The translations under genes and the position numbers were made by a program. The notes beneath the pieces are model-generated. The model had not been told where the DNA came from. It saw only the letters and a list, made by a program, of their open reading frames with translations, and searched no databases. Shown one piece after another: positions 8,805 to 17,688 of a stretch of 33,970 nucleotides of DNA. Source of the stretch: Clostridia bacterium (GTDB lineage Bacteria > Bacillota > Clostridia > TANB77 > CAG-465); the NCBI GenBank assembly GCA_028684095.1, contig JAQUGQ010000015.1, positions 1-33,970 of the forward strand. Reading direction: 5' to 3'. Positions within the stretch are counted from its first letter, which is position 1, and every line of letters begins with the position of its first letter.

Positions 8805-9050
8805 ATACAAAAATATAGAAAGAAGAAACCTGTATAAGAATACATTTATACAGGTTAAGTTTAGTTGTACAATGTAAGTTATGACTACCATATTAGTAAA
8901 AGCAATTTTGTTGGTGATGTTATTAATATTGAAATGATAGTTAATGAAATTGACTGGACCAGTGTATGAAGTAAAAAATTCTAATTTTTTAGCCAATTCA
9001 TTTAGGTTATTACTAATGTCTTTATCAGTAAAAAGTATTTTTTCATTCAT
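8790..9050 (-). CDS. Small hypothetical protein, probably altered at its 3' end
   Basis: A good AAAGGTG ribosome site 7 bases before the ATG supports translation. The first ~55 residues look like a genuine soluble protein (KDISNNLNELAKKLEFFTS, then a GPVNFINYHFN segment). The last ~30 residues are hydrophobic translation of a terminator hairpin, so the original stop was probably lost by a frameshift near 8880. I do not recognise the family. No clear promoter was found on the minus strand. Confidence 0.45.
   Translation of the reverse strand: MNEKILFTDKDISNNLNELAKKLEFFTSYTGPVNFINYHFNINNITNKIAFTNMVVITYIVQLNLTCINVFLYRFLLSIFLYIMYT
8827..8856 (-). terminator. Terminator for the minus-strand gene
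   Basis: The arms AACCTGTATA (8827-8836) and TATACAGGTT (8847-8856) form a stem followed on the minus strand by a T/C-rich tail. It lies inside the 3' part of the minus-strand reading frame, suggesting that frame originally stopped earlier. Confidence 0.6.
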
Positions 9051-9132
9051 TTACAACACCTTTAATATATTTTTTAGAATTATATCATATTAAATATTTT
9101 TTTCAATATTATAACAAAATATATTGCAATAT

Positions 9133-9240
9133 ATACAGTTTGTTATAATACAGTTATCCCCAAGGACGTGGGGACACCAGTGAAAACTTTTCAAATAAAC
9201 ATATTGTAAAAATCAAATTATAATGTTATAATGTTATTAG
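9133..9240 (+). repeat. Array repeat R1 with built-in promoter
   Basis: This is the first copy of the dispersed intergenic repeat. Two TACAGTT repeats (9134 and near 9149) are followed by ATCCCC, GACGTGGGGACAC and GAAAACTTTT, then a promoter (TTGTAA 9204-9209, 17-base spacer, TATAAT 9227-9232) that drives the HD gene. The gene-free stretch 9051-9268 holds only this element and AT-rich filler. Confidence 0.75.
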
Positions 9241-9268
9241 TATTAAATTAAAATTAAGGGGGATAAAA

Positions 9269-9940
9269 ATGTTAGAAAAATATATATCAATATTAAGACC
9301 AGAGGTTTTAGAGTTATTTAAAGAAGACTCAAGTGGACACGATATTACTCATTTAGAGCGTACTATGAATACAGCACTATTTATACAAAAGTATGAAAAA
9401 GGAGATAGAGTTATAGTAGGAATCTCGGCATTTTTACATGACATACATAGAATTATGCAAAATCAAAGCGGAAAATTTGTATCTCCAAAAGATTCTTTGA
9501 GTAAAGTAAAAGAAATATTGTCTTTAACAGATTTATCTGAAGAAAAGATCGAAAAAATATTGCATTGTATTGAATTTCATGAGGAATATAATTGGAATAA
9601 TCCTTTAAATAAAGAAAATGATATTAATACATTAATTTTACAGGATGCTGATAATTTAGATGCAATTGGAGCAATTGGGATAGGAAGGACATTTGTTTAT
9701 GGCGGAGCTCATGGAGTAGCAATGTATGATAATAGTGTTGGATTAGAAATGTCTGAAGATTATTCAGAAGAAAATGGAAATGATGAGTCAACAATACATC
9801 ATTTTTATCATAAACTTTTTAAATTAGGTGCTAATATGAATACCAATACAGCAAAAAAAATAGCAGAAAGAAAAACAGATTTTATGAAAGAATTTGTTAA
9901 TGAGTTTTTAACAGAATGGAATGTGGATTATCAATTATAA
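9269..9940 (+). CDS. HD-domain phosphohydrolase (YedJ-like)
   Basis: This 223-residue protein carries the HD metal-binding set: H24 and H28 in GHDITHLERT, H57-D58 in FLHDIHR, histidines in the EFHEEY region near 103, and D126/D128 in LQDADNLDAIG. The later GRTFVYGGAHG stretch is typical of the YedJ/uncharacterised HD hydrolase family. These are cytosolic metal-dependent phosphohydrolases of unknown substrate, probably nucleotides. It is alone in its module, with an AAGGGGG site and the promoter carried by the repeat upstream, and it is followed at once by the next repeat copy. Confidence 0.88.
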   Translation: MLEKYISILRPEVLELFKEDSSGHDITHLERTMNTALFIQKYEKGDRVIVGISAFLHDIHRIMQNQSGKFVSPKDSLSKVKEILSLTDLSEEKIEKILHCIEFHEEYNWNNPLNKENDINTLILQDADNLDAIGAIGIGRTFVYGGAHGVAMYDNSVGLEMSEDYSEENGNDESTIHHFYHKLFKLGANMNTNTAKKIAERKTDFMKEFVNEFLTEWNVDYQL

Positions 9941-9942
9941 AA

Positions 9943-10070
9943 AACACAGCTCGCAGGTTCAACTTTTCAACAAACCTTTATATATCAACATTGTATCTTT
10001 GTAAAAAGTTAAAAATACAGCTGTTTTACAGTTATCCCCATAGACGTGATGTACACTATGGAAATAAAGG
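9943..10070 (+). repeat. Array repeat R2 with tRNA-Pro T-arm fragment
   Basis: This copy begins with GCTCGCAGGTTCAA (9949-9962), which matches the 5' half of a tRNA T-arm. It is followed by a stretch (AACAAACCTTTATATATCAA) shared with copies at 13.87 and 32.47 kb. Then come TACAGCTGTTTTACAGTTA and ATCCCC with GACGTG. It separates the HD gene from the restriction-modification operon. 10071-10165 holds nothing I can identify. Confidence 0.75.
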
Positions 10071-10165
10071 AAAATAATCAAAGAGTATATTAAATCAAAG
10101 TAAAATTTATTATTATAAAAATTAAATGAAATTTAAACGGTTTAAGTATATTTTAAGAAAATATG

Positions 10166-10194
10166 TTGATTATATTTTAAATATATTATATAAT
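10166..10194 (+). promoter_or_regulatory. Promoter of the restriction-modification operon
   Basis: TTGATT (10166-10171), a 17-base spacer and TATAAT (10189-10194), 28 bases before the first methyltransferase ATG. Confidence 0.75.
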
Positions 10195-10221
10195 ACATAA
10201 GTGAAAAGGTAGAGGTGTAAT

Positions 10222-11301
10222 ATGTTAAAGGTTTTTGAAGCTTTTTCGGGTGTAGGTGCTCAAAAGATGGCACTTAGAAATTTAAACGTTGAACATGAAA
10301 TAATTGCTACTTCTGATATAGACCCTGTTGCAATAAAAGCATATGCTTACATACATGATCCAGAATATATGAGTAGTAGTTTAAATATAGATATTAATAT
10401 TGCAAAAAAATATTTAATTGATTTAAATATAATTTCTAATGAAAAAGTAGATAGAACTAAGAACAATGACATAATAGAATTGTATAAAGCCTGTATATGT
10501 TCTAAAAATTTAGGAGATATAACTAAAATAGATATAAATAATATACCAGACCATGATCTTTTTACTTATTCATTTCCATGTCAAGATATATCATCTGTAG
10601 GAAAACTAAAAGGGTTACAAGAAAATAGTGGGACTAGAAGTTCATTATTATGGGAGTGTAAGAGAATAATAGAAAGTAAAAAACCGAAATTTTTATTGTT
10701 AGAAAATGTACAAAACTTAGTAAGAGGTAAAAATAAAGATTCTTTTGAACAGTGGTTAGAATATTTAAATGATATAGGTTATAAAAATACGTGGAAAATT
10801 TTAGATAGCAAAAACTTTGGAATACCTCAAAGAAGGCAAAGAGTTTTTGTTGTTTCTAAATTAGAAGAAGAGAATTATTTAGAAATATTTAATAAAAAAA
10901 TTGAGATGAAAAGTATATATGATATTTTAGATAAGTCCAATGAAACTTATTATACTTATACTAATAAAATTGATGTTGATATAAATCATGGAGAATATAA
11001 GTTTTTTGATGATAGGGATTGGAAAATGAATGGAATAATAGTAAATGATATTTGTTCAACACAAAGAGCAGGAAGAAGCGGATTGAAATGTATTCGAAAT
11101 GAAAATGGAGAATTACAGGTTAGAAAATTGTCAGATTTAGAATGTTGGAGACTTATGGGATTTTCTGATGTTGACTACAATAATTTAAAAAAAGTTAATT
11201 TTCCATCTACAAGCATACTAAAACTATGTGGTAATTCGATAGTTGTAAATGTTTTAGAAGGTATATTTGAAAATATGTTAAAGGAGAATACATATGATTA
11301 A
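10222..11301 (+). CDS. DNA (cytosine-5) methyltransferase M1
   Basis: The 359-residue enzyme would transfer a methyl group from SAM to cytosine C5 within the system's recognition site. Motif I is FEAFSGVGAQ (residues 5-14), motif IV has the catalytic cysteine in SFPCQDIS near residue 120, motif VI is LLENV, motif VIII is PQRRQRVFVV, and motif X contains LCGNSIVVNVL near the end. All are intact. It overlaps the second methyltransferase by 8 bases. Two C5-methyltransferases with one endonuclease suggest an asymmetric recognition site, each enzyme protecting one strand. AGAGGTG precedes the start. Confidence 0.92.
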   Translation: MLKVFEAFSGVGAQKMALRNLNVEHEIIATSDIDPVAIKAYAYIHDPEYMSSSLNIDINIAKKYLIDLNIISNEKVDRTKNNDIIELYKACICSKNLGDITKIDINNIPDHDLFTYSFPCQDISSVGKLKGLQENSGTRSSLLWECKRIIESKKPKFLLLENVQNLVRGKNKDSFEQWLEYLNDIGYKNTWKILDSKNFGIPQRRQRVFVVSKLEEENYLEIFNKKIEMKSIYDILDKSNETYYTYTNKIDVDINHGEYKFFDDRDWKMNGIIVNDICSTQRAGRSGLKCIRNENGELQVRKLSDLECWRLMGFSDVDYNNLKKVNFPSTSILKLCGNSIVVNVLEGIFENMLKENTYD

Positions 11302-12392
11302 TGGGGTTTCGTTGTTTGCAAATGTAGGTATAGCAGAGATATATTTGAAGAAATGTGGAATAGATATAGTAGTTGCAAATGAATTAATAGAAAAAAGAGC
11401 AGAATTTTATAAAAATATTTATCCTGATTGCGAAATGATATGTGGAGATATAAATGATAAGATGAATGAGATTATATATAAGGCTAAAGAAAAAAAATGT
11501 AAATTTTTAATGGCTACACCTCCATGTCAGCGGAATGAGTGTGGCGGGTAAACGCGATTATAATGATCCGAGGAATTTGCTAATATTTAATGTTATAGAG
11601 GCAATTGAAAAAATAGACCCAGATTATGTTTTAATAGAAAATGTACCACAATTATTAAATATGAAAGTTAATTTAGATAATGAACATTTGACTGTTGAAG
11701 AGCTTATTTACAGAAAATTTTCTCACAAATATAATATTAATAGTAATAAAATAATAAATGCAGAAGAATATGGAGTTCCTCAGAATAGAAAAAGAGCAAT
11801 GATATTAATGAGTAAAAATTCAAAATGGGAATTTCCTAAAAAAGATAAAGTCAAAGTAACTGTAGAAGAAGCAATAGGTGAACTACCTACAGTAGAGGCA
11901 ATAATAAAAGAAAAAGAATATAATAAGTTTTTTAAGGATAATAAACAAAAAATAGAAGAATGTTTAAAAGTTCATAAATGGCACTTTCCTAAAGAGCATA
12001 CATGGAGACATGTTGAAATAATGATGCATACACCTACTGGAAAATCTGCTTTTGAGAATGATATTTATTTTCCTAAAAAGGAAAATGGAGAAAAAGTAAG
12101 AGGGTATAATACTACTTATAAGAGAATGCAATGGGACAGGCCTGCACCTACGATAACAATGGCAAATGGTTCTATATCGTCTCAATGCAATGTTCATCCA
12201 GGAAGAAAGAGAAAGGATGGAACTTATACTGATGCAAGGGCACTTACTATATATGAAATTATGAGACTGTTTACAATTCCAGATGATTGGAATATACCAG
12301 ATTGGGCTAATGATAATTTTATAAGACAGGTAATCGGTGAAGGAGTTCCACCATTATTAATAAAAAAAGTAGTAATAAATAGAGGTGATTAA
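11294..12392 (+). pseudogene. DNA (cytosine-5) methyltransferase M2, frameshifted
   Basis: The frame from 11294 encodes motif I (SLFANVGIAEIYL) and motif IV up to the catalytic TPPCQ (residues 76-80). It then breaks and stops at 11551. The frame from 11535 continues MSVAGKRDYNDP, motif VI LIENV, motif VIII PQNRKRAMILM and motif X IGEGVPPLL, ending at 12392. Removing C11531 would restore CAG-GGA-ATG, i.e. PCQGMSVAGK, and give a 365-residue enzyme. So there is a one-base insertion directly after the active-site motif: either a true mutation, a sequencing error, or possibly frameshifting at the rare CGG codon. An AAGGAGA site precedes the start. It overlaps M1 by 8 bases, and its stop overlaps the start region of the endonuclease. 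Confidence 0.85.
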
Positions 12393-12393
12393 T

Positions 12394-13833
12394 GTGTGGT
12401 TATTTCCACAACACTCAAGTAATATAGATCCGTTTTTTGAAACACTGCAAATATTTTCTGATTTGAATGGAATAAAAAAAGATGGAAGTATTCAACAAAA
12501 TTTCTTGAAAATAATGATAGAAAGAGGAATGTATAGTCCAAATACTATTCAGAGTTATGGATTTGATACTTCTACTGCAAATCATAAAATCGATGAAGTA
12601 AGATTTTATGGTGGGTTGTATGAAACTTCAGGTAGGAAAATACATATAAGTTCTTATGGAGAATTACTATTAAAATATAGAAAAGATGAATTGAAAAGAA
12701 ATAAAATTTTTCTATCAATGATTTTCAATATCCAATATCCAAATCCATATAAAAGGATTAAAGATGTTAATATTTATCCTGTAAGATTAATAATACAGTG
12801 TGCATTAGATAATCAACTAGACAAAAAAATATCTAATATTGAAATAGCACTTATATTATATAATATAGACAAAATTGAGACAAAACAAGAATATGAAAAA
12901 ATAGTAAATAAAATACTTGAATTCAGAGAAAAAAGCGATGAAGACAAGTTAATTATTTTAGAATCAAATGCTGAATGGTTTATAAAAAATTATGTAAATT
13001 GCAATTATTTTATGAACATATTAGAAAATATGCATATTAGCAATAATAACGAGAGAACACCTTTAGGAATGGTAAAATCATCAGATAGAAAAGATTCTAC
13101 AAAAATATCTAAAAAAGAAATATCTATCAACAAGAATATGTATGAATTTATTCAAAAATCCTTGGAAATCCATACAATATATGATGTTGTTAAAACAAAT
13201 GAAACATTAAAAGATGATTGGATACGTAATATATACAATGATTTAGATGAAAGTTTATTATTAGAAATAGGAGAACAAACAAAAATAATTGATTATATGG
13301 AAATACCAGAAATGTTGTTGTACACAGCGACACATAGTGATCGTTGGGATGAGTTTGAAGAATATATTACTAGAACTTTTGATATGTTTGATGATGTAAT
13401 AGCACATAGAATAAGTGGACCATCAGAACCAGATATGCTAGCATCGTATAATTATGGGGAAACTGTTTTTGTTGCTGATGCGAAATCACGAGGTAAGACA
13501 CTTTTTGAAATAAATGATGGAAGATTGTCGCAACATAGAGAAAAATATAAAGCAAAATATACACTGGTAATTACACCTAAATATAGGCCTAGTGCATTAA
13601 CAGACATAAGAGGAAGAAATACATGTATAATAACGTCTTATTGTTTAGTAGATTTAATTACAAAATATATATTTAAGGCATATAAAGATAGAAAAGAGTG
13701 TAGTTATAGAGCAATAAATGAAATGATTCTTAATAATTTAGGTAAAGATGTAAGTGCTAATATATATTCTTTAATTGATGAGAATTATGGTGTAAGCATT
13801 AAAGAATTGAAATTTAATTGTAATATTGATTAA
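12394..13833 (+). CDS. Type IIS-like restriction endonuclease (AlwI family)
   Basis: This 479-residue protein resembles the AlwI family of restriction enzymes. Its N-terminus begins WLFPQHSSN, a FYGGLYETSGRKIHIS segment follows, and IQYPNPY comes near residue 112. The nuclease centre is a PD-(D/E)xK variant, E345-P346-D347 followed by VADAK (D362, K364). It would cut DNA at a site protected by the two upstream methyltransferases. I prefer GTG 12394 with AGAGGTG upstream; GTG 12385 is in frame but overlaps that site. An intact nuclease beside a frameshifted methyltransferase is unexpected and would be toxic unless M1 alone protects or the frameshift is not real. Confidence 0.75.
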   Translation: MWLFPQHSSNIDPFFETLQIFSDLNGIKKDGSIQQNFLKIMIERGMYSPNTIQSYGFDTSTANHKIDEVRFYGGLYETSGRKIHISSYGELLLKYRKDELKRNKIFLSMIFNIQYPNPYKRIKDVNIYPVRLIIQCALDNQLDKKISNIEIALILYNIDKIETKQEYEKIVNKILEFREKSDEDKLIILESNAEWFIKNYVNCNYFMNILENMHISNNNERTPLGMVKSSDRKDSTKISKKEISINKNMYEFIQKSLEIHTIYDVVKTNETLKDDWIRNIYNDLDESLLLEIGEQTKIIDYMEIPEMLLYTATHSDRWDEFEEYITRTFDMFDDVIAHRISGPSEPDMLASYNYGETVFVADAKSRGKTLFEINDGRLSQHREKYKAKYTLVITPKYRPSALTDIRGRNTCIITSYCLVDLITKYIFKAYKDRKECSYRAINEMILNNLGKDVSANIYSLIDENYGVSIKELKFNCNID

Positions 13834-13840
13834 TTAAAAA

Positions 13841-13925
13841 TGAACTTGCAACCATTTGGGTTGCAGGTTCAACTTTTCAACAAACCTTTATATATCAACA
13901 TTTTATCTTTTAAAAAAGTTGAAAA
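13841..13925 (+). repeat. Array repeat R3: hairpin plus tRNA T-arm fragment
   Basis: TGAACTTGCAACC (13841-13853) and GGTTGCAGGTTCA (13859-13871) form a 13-base hairpin. Its right arm is tRNA-Pro T-arm sequence. It directly follows the endonuclease stop and may act as terminator. The following ~50 bases closely match R2 (TTTTCAACAAACCTTTATAT and on), but the ACAGTTAC repeats are missing here. Confidence 0.7.
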
Positions 13926-14084
13926 ATATGCTATACTATTGAAGTAGTAAGATTAGAACAAGAAAGCAAGTAATAATTATATGAATTAATCTATAAGCAA
14001 CAAATTATAGCAACGATGTAATGTAAAATTGATAGTAAAAAACGAATAAAAATGATATTATTATATCAGAGGAGGGGAAACTAG

Positions 14085-14552
14085 ATGGATGAAAATAACT
14101 TGAGTGATAATATTTCTATTTTAAGAAAACAAAATAATATGTCACAGGAAGTATTAGCAGAAAAATTAAATGTATCAAGGCAGGCAGTTTCTAATTGGGA
14201 AACAAATAAAACACAGCCAGATATATCTACATTAACAAGAATGGGAGTTATTTTTGGGAAAAATATTGATAATATTGTTAGGGGGGATTTTTCAATGACA
14301 TTAGATAATAAAAAAGAACAAGTAGACAATTACAAAGTATATTACGATAAATATGCTGTTGCAACAGGTTTATTCTGGGCGATTTCTACATTTTTATCAA
14401 TAGGAATTTTTACTATTGTAGGAATTATATATAATTCATCAAAGGTATGGATCATAGCAGGGATAAGCGGTTTGTGTACATTTTTGAGTTTTGGACTTAT
14501 AATGCAAGCAATAATGACATTAAAAAGAAAAGAAGCAGATAAACAAGAATAA
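14085..14552 (+). CDS. XRE-family regulator with C-terminal membrane helices
   Basis: This 155-residue protein starts with an HTH_3 domain (residues 7-62: ISILRKQNNMSQEVLAEKLN, then SRQAVSNWE as recognition helix). A linker and two hydrophobic helices follow, near 93-113 and 120-142. Membrane-tethered XRE regulators of this type are common in clostridia and often control small adjacent operons. No partner gene lies beside it here; it is alone between a repeat copy and an IS3 remnant. AGGAGGGG precedes the start. Its target and signal are unknown. Confidence 0.85.
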   Translation: MDENNLSDNISILRKQNNMSQEVLAEKLNVSRQAVSNWETNKTQPDISTLTRMGVIFGKNIDNIVRGDFSMTLDNKKEQVDNYKVYYDKYAVATGLFWAISTFLSIGIFTIVGIIYNSSKVWIIAGISGLCTFLSFGLIMQAIMTLKRKEADKQE

Positions 14553-14590
14553 ATTTAATCAATACATATTATAGAGTTTACAAATAAAAT

Positions 14591-14700
14591 TGAACTGCAT
14601 CCCAAATGTTAGACAGAAATGTTTAGTATTTGGAGGTGTATTTTTATGGCTGAAAAAACTAAAAGTAAAAATAAGTTTTGATGTTTCTAAATTTGAAGAT
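14591..14700 (+). mobile_element. IS3-family remnant (left end and start of orfA)
   Basis: TGAACTGCATCCCAAATGTT followed by AGAC resembles the terminal inverted repeat of IS3/IS150-type elements. It is followed by a TTGGAGGTG site and an ATG (14646) that reads only MAEKTKSKNKF before a stop. No matching right end was seen downstream. The rest of the gap to 14787 contains broken coding-like fragments (ISFDVSKFEDKIKK, then IDQSMRLLDSQTKLGIS) that might be phage tape-measure debris. That last point is weak. Confidence 0.55.
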
Positions 14701-14787
14701 AAAATAAAAAAATAGATCAAAGCATGAGATTATTAGATAGTCAAACAAAATTAGGTATATCTAGAGCCTAGAACACTTTGGAAGTAA

Positions 14788-14890
14788 AACAGTTACACAG
14801 GGGGAAATAAGAGACGTGGGTGATATTGGGGGAGAAATTTTTAGATACATATGTTGTAAAAACTAAATTATAGTGTTATAATATTATTAA
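14788..14890 (+). repeat. Array repeat R4 with built-in promoter
   Basis: ACAGTTAC, CAGGGGG, AGACGTGGG and a GGGGAGAAATTTTTA stretch match the other copies in order. The promoter that follows (TTGTAA 14854-14859, 17 bases, TATAAT 14877-14882) is nearly identical to that of R1 and R10. The next 190 bases before the UvrA-like gene hold nothing I recognise. Confidence 0.7.
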
Positions 14891-15081
14891 TAAATATTAC
14901 TAGAAAACAGGTTGGATATTAGAATCATGTGATGGAAAGTTTAATCATTGGTTATATCAAAAAAATATAGAAAACATTGTATAATCATAACAAGTTGAGT
15001 TAAGGTAAGATAAAATAAAATAAGAAAGTTGTAGTTTAAAGAATTTGTAATTTAGATAATGGTAGGGAGGTTATTATAATT

Positions 15082-17319
15082 ATGAACATAAAGATATTAG
15101 GAGCAAGAGAAAATAATTTAAAAAACATCAATTTAGAATTAGAAAAACATAAAGTAATAGTTGTATCAGGAGTTTCAGGTAGCGGAAAATCTTCATTAGT
15201 ATTTGATGTTATATATGCTATGGGACAGACATCTTTTTATGATACTTTATCTACTTATGTAGTTAAAAATCTTCCTAAAATAAATAAACCAGATGTAGAT
15301 GAAATAAGTAATCTATCACCATGTGTTATGATTGATCAAAAATCATTGGGTCAAAACCCTAGGTCTACAGTAGGTACAGTTACAGAAATATATAGCTATT
15401 TAAGATTGCTATACTCAAGAGTAGGATACCCTATTATGGATAGTGAGTATTTTTCATTTAATACATCAAAGGGTGTATGCCAAAAATGTGGTGGATTAGG
15501 AACAGAGTTGATACCTGATTTAAATAAATTAATTGACTTTGATAAATCATTGAATGAGGGTGCAGTAAGACATAGAACATGGGCAGTGCAATCAAGATAT
15601 TGGAATATACAGAAAGCTATAAATTATTTTGATATAAATAAAAAACTAAAAGACTATAATGATGATGAAATTAATATGTTATTATATTCAAAGCCTTTTC
15701 AGTATCAAAATAAATCAACTGGTTTCGTACAGAGTTTCTCATACGAAGGTATTATAAATAGAATAGTAAAAAGACAAAAAGATGCACGAGGATTAGATAT
15801 AAATGATTATGATGAAAAGTTCTTTACTACTCAAAAGTGCTCAGAATGCGAAGGTTCTAGATTAAATAAAATGGCAAGAGATGTATTGGTAAATAAAAAA
15901 AGTTTAATAGAACTGTTAAATATGGAGATAAATGAATTATATAGTTTTGTAAATAGTATTGAAGGTGAGATTGCTTTACCTATAATTGATAGGATGAAAA
16001 TAGACATGAAAAATATAATTGAAATGGGTATAGGATATTTAACATTAAATAGAGGTATAAATACATTGTCAAATGGCGAATCTCAGAAGATAAAGATAGT
16101 TAAGCATTTGAGGGGAAACTTAAACGAACTTATATATATAATGGACGAGCCTAGTATTGGCTTACATCATAGGGATATAAAAAAAATCATTGAAGCTATT
16201 AAAGAATTAGTGAGTAAAGAAAACACTGTTTTAATAGTTGAACATAATAGGACGATAATAGAATCAGCAGATTGCATTGTGGATATTGGACCTTTATCAG
16301 GAGAAAGTGGAGGAGAAATAATATTTGTTGGAAATGTAGAAGACATAATTCATAATGATAAATCTATAACTGGGAAATGCTTAAGACAGAGGCATAAGAT
16401 TAATATTAATAATAAATATATTAAAGACTGGTATGAAGTGAATAATATAAATGTAAATAATATACAAAATTTAAATGTTAAAATACCTAAAAATATATTA
16501 ACATGTATTACTGGTGTATCAGGTAGCGGAAAATCTTCTTTAATAAAGTACATAGCAGATATCGATGATAAAGTTATAAAGATTGGAGGAGAGCCTATAG
16601 GAATTAGTTCTAGAAGTAATCCTGCAACTTATTCAGGTGTATTTGATTTGATAAGAAAAGAGTTTGCAAATACAAATAATATAGATGTGGGAGTATTTAG
16701 TTTTAACTCAAAAGGAGCATGCGATAATTGTAGAGGACTAGGGTATAAGGTTATGGATATGCATTTCTTAGGCGATATCAAACAAACTTGTGATGTATGT
16801 CATGGAAAAAGATATAAGGATGAGGTGCTTATGTATTTATATAAAGACAAAAATATTAGTGATGTACTAGATATGACTGTAAGCTCAGCAGTAATTTTTT
16901 TTGATAATAAAGGAATAGTGGATAAATTATCGATAATTAACGATGTTGGTTTGGGATACTTAAAATTAGGACAATCTTTTAACACATTGTCGGGTGGAGA
17001 AATACAGAGAGTTAACATGGCGAGTTATCTTAGCAAAAAAGGTAATATATATATAATGGATGAACCAACTAATGGATTACATTTAAATGATATAAATGTT
17101 TTATTAGGGGTAATAAATAAACTTATAGATAGAGGTAATACAGTTATAGCAATAGAGCATAATCTTGATTTTATAATTAATGCCGACTATATAATAGACA
17201 TGGGACCAGAAGGTGGAAAAAATGGAGGTAAAATTATGTTTGAAGGCAATTTGAAAAACATACTAAATGAACAAAGTTTCACGGCAAGTGCTATAAGAGA
17301 ATATGTAAATGTGAAATAA
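15082..17319 (+). CDS. UvrA-like (DrrC/UvrA2-type) ABC ATPase
   Basis: At 745 residues it is about 200 shorter than canonical UvrA and seems to lack the UvrB-binding region, as in DrrC and other short UvrA-like proteins linked to resistance against DNA-binding drugs. Two ABC halves are visible. Half 1 has Walker A GVSGSGKSS (30-38), CxxC pairs CQKC near 133 and CSEC near 253, and signature LSNGES near 330. Half 2 has Walker A near 478, CDNC and CDVC near 547 and 570, signature LSGGEIQRV near 636 and Walker B YIMDEPTNGLH. The first signature carries N for G. It probably acts as a DNA-bound ATPase. AGGGAGG lies unusually far (about 13 bases) from the ATG. Confidence 0.88.
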   Translation: MNIKILGARENNLKNINLELEKHKVIVVSGVSGSGKSSLVFDVIYAMGQTSFYDTLSTYVVKNLPKINKPDVDEISNLSPCVMIDQKSLGQNPRSTVGTVTEIYSYLRLLYSRVGYPIMDSEYFSFNTSKGVCQKCGGLGTELIPDLNKLIDFDKSLNEGAVRHRTWAVQSRYWNIQKAINYFDINKKLKDYNDDEINMLLYSKPFQYQNKSTGFVQSFSYEGIINRIVKRQKDARGLDINDYDEKFFTTQKCSECEGSRLNKMARDVLVNKKSLIELLNMEINELYSFVNSIEGEIALPIIDRMKIDMKNIIEMGIGYLTLNRGINTLSNGESQKIKIVKHLRGNLNELIYIMDEPSIGLHHRDIKKIIEAIKELVSKENTVLIVEHNRTIIESADCIVDIGPLSGESGGEIIFVGNVEDIIHNDKSITGKCLRQRHKININNKYIKDWYEVNNINVNNIQNLNVKIPKNILTCITGVSGSGKSSLIKYIADIDDKVIKIGGEPIGISSRSNPATYSGVFDLIRKEFANTNNIDVGVFSFNSKGACDNCRGLGYKVMDMHFLGDIKQTCDVCHGKRYKDEVLMYLYKDKNISDVLDMTVSSAVIFFDNKGIVDKLSIINDVGLGYLKLGQSFNTLSGGEIQRVNMASYLSKKGNIYIMDEPTNGLHLNDINVLLGVINKLIDRGNTVIAIEHNLDFIINADYIIDMGPEGGKNGGKIMFEGNLKNILNEQSFTASAIREYVNVK

Positions 17320-17350
17320 AAGTTGTAGGTCCTTTTTATATTGGGAAAAA

Positions 17351-17494
17351 TACTGTATTACAGTTACCCAGATGGAAATATAGAACTGTATAGAAAACTT
17401 TCTACACAATATACATAAAAAATAGCATGATAACAACCAATTAATGGTTATATATCATGCTTTAAATTTGTCTAATATGGTCCGGAGTGACTGG
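17351..17494 (+). repeat. Array repeat R5 with terminator and tRNA 3'-end fragment
   Basis: TACAGTTACCC, ATGGAAATATAGAACTGTAT and GAAAACTTTC are followed by a hairpin (AGCATGATA near 17416 pairing with TATCATGCT near 17452). Then comes TGGTCCGGAGTGACTGG (17478-17494), a decayed antisense copy of a tRNA 3' end. The order repeat-hairpin-tRNA is the same as in R6. The gap continues to 17688 with AT-rich filler and a promoter. Confidence 0.75.
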
Positions 17495-17625
17495 TTACTA
17501 CTTCTTTAAATCTGAGTATTATCAATATTATTAAATTAGAATAATTTATTTTTATGTTATTAGATTATTAATTTTTAAATATTTATGATGAAATTGATAT
17601 ATTAAATGAAATATATCCTGTCTCA

Positions 17626-17654
17626 TTGCTTTTTGTATAGTAATAATATATAAT
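17626..17654 (+). promoter_or_regulatory. Promoter of the second HD gene
   Basis: TTGCTT (17626-17631), a 17-base spacer and TATAAT (17649-17654), about 35 bases before the ATG. Confidence 0.7.
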
Positions 17655-17688
17655 AAGTATAAGTAAAATAGATAGGAGAAATTATATT

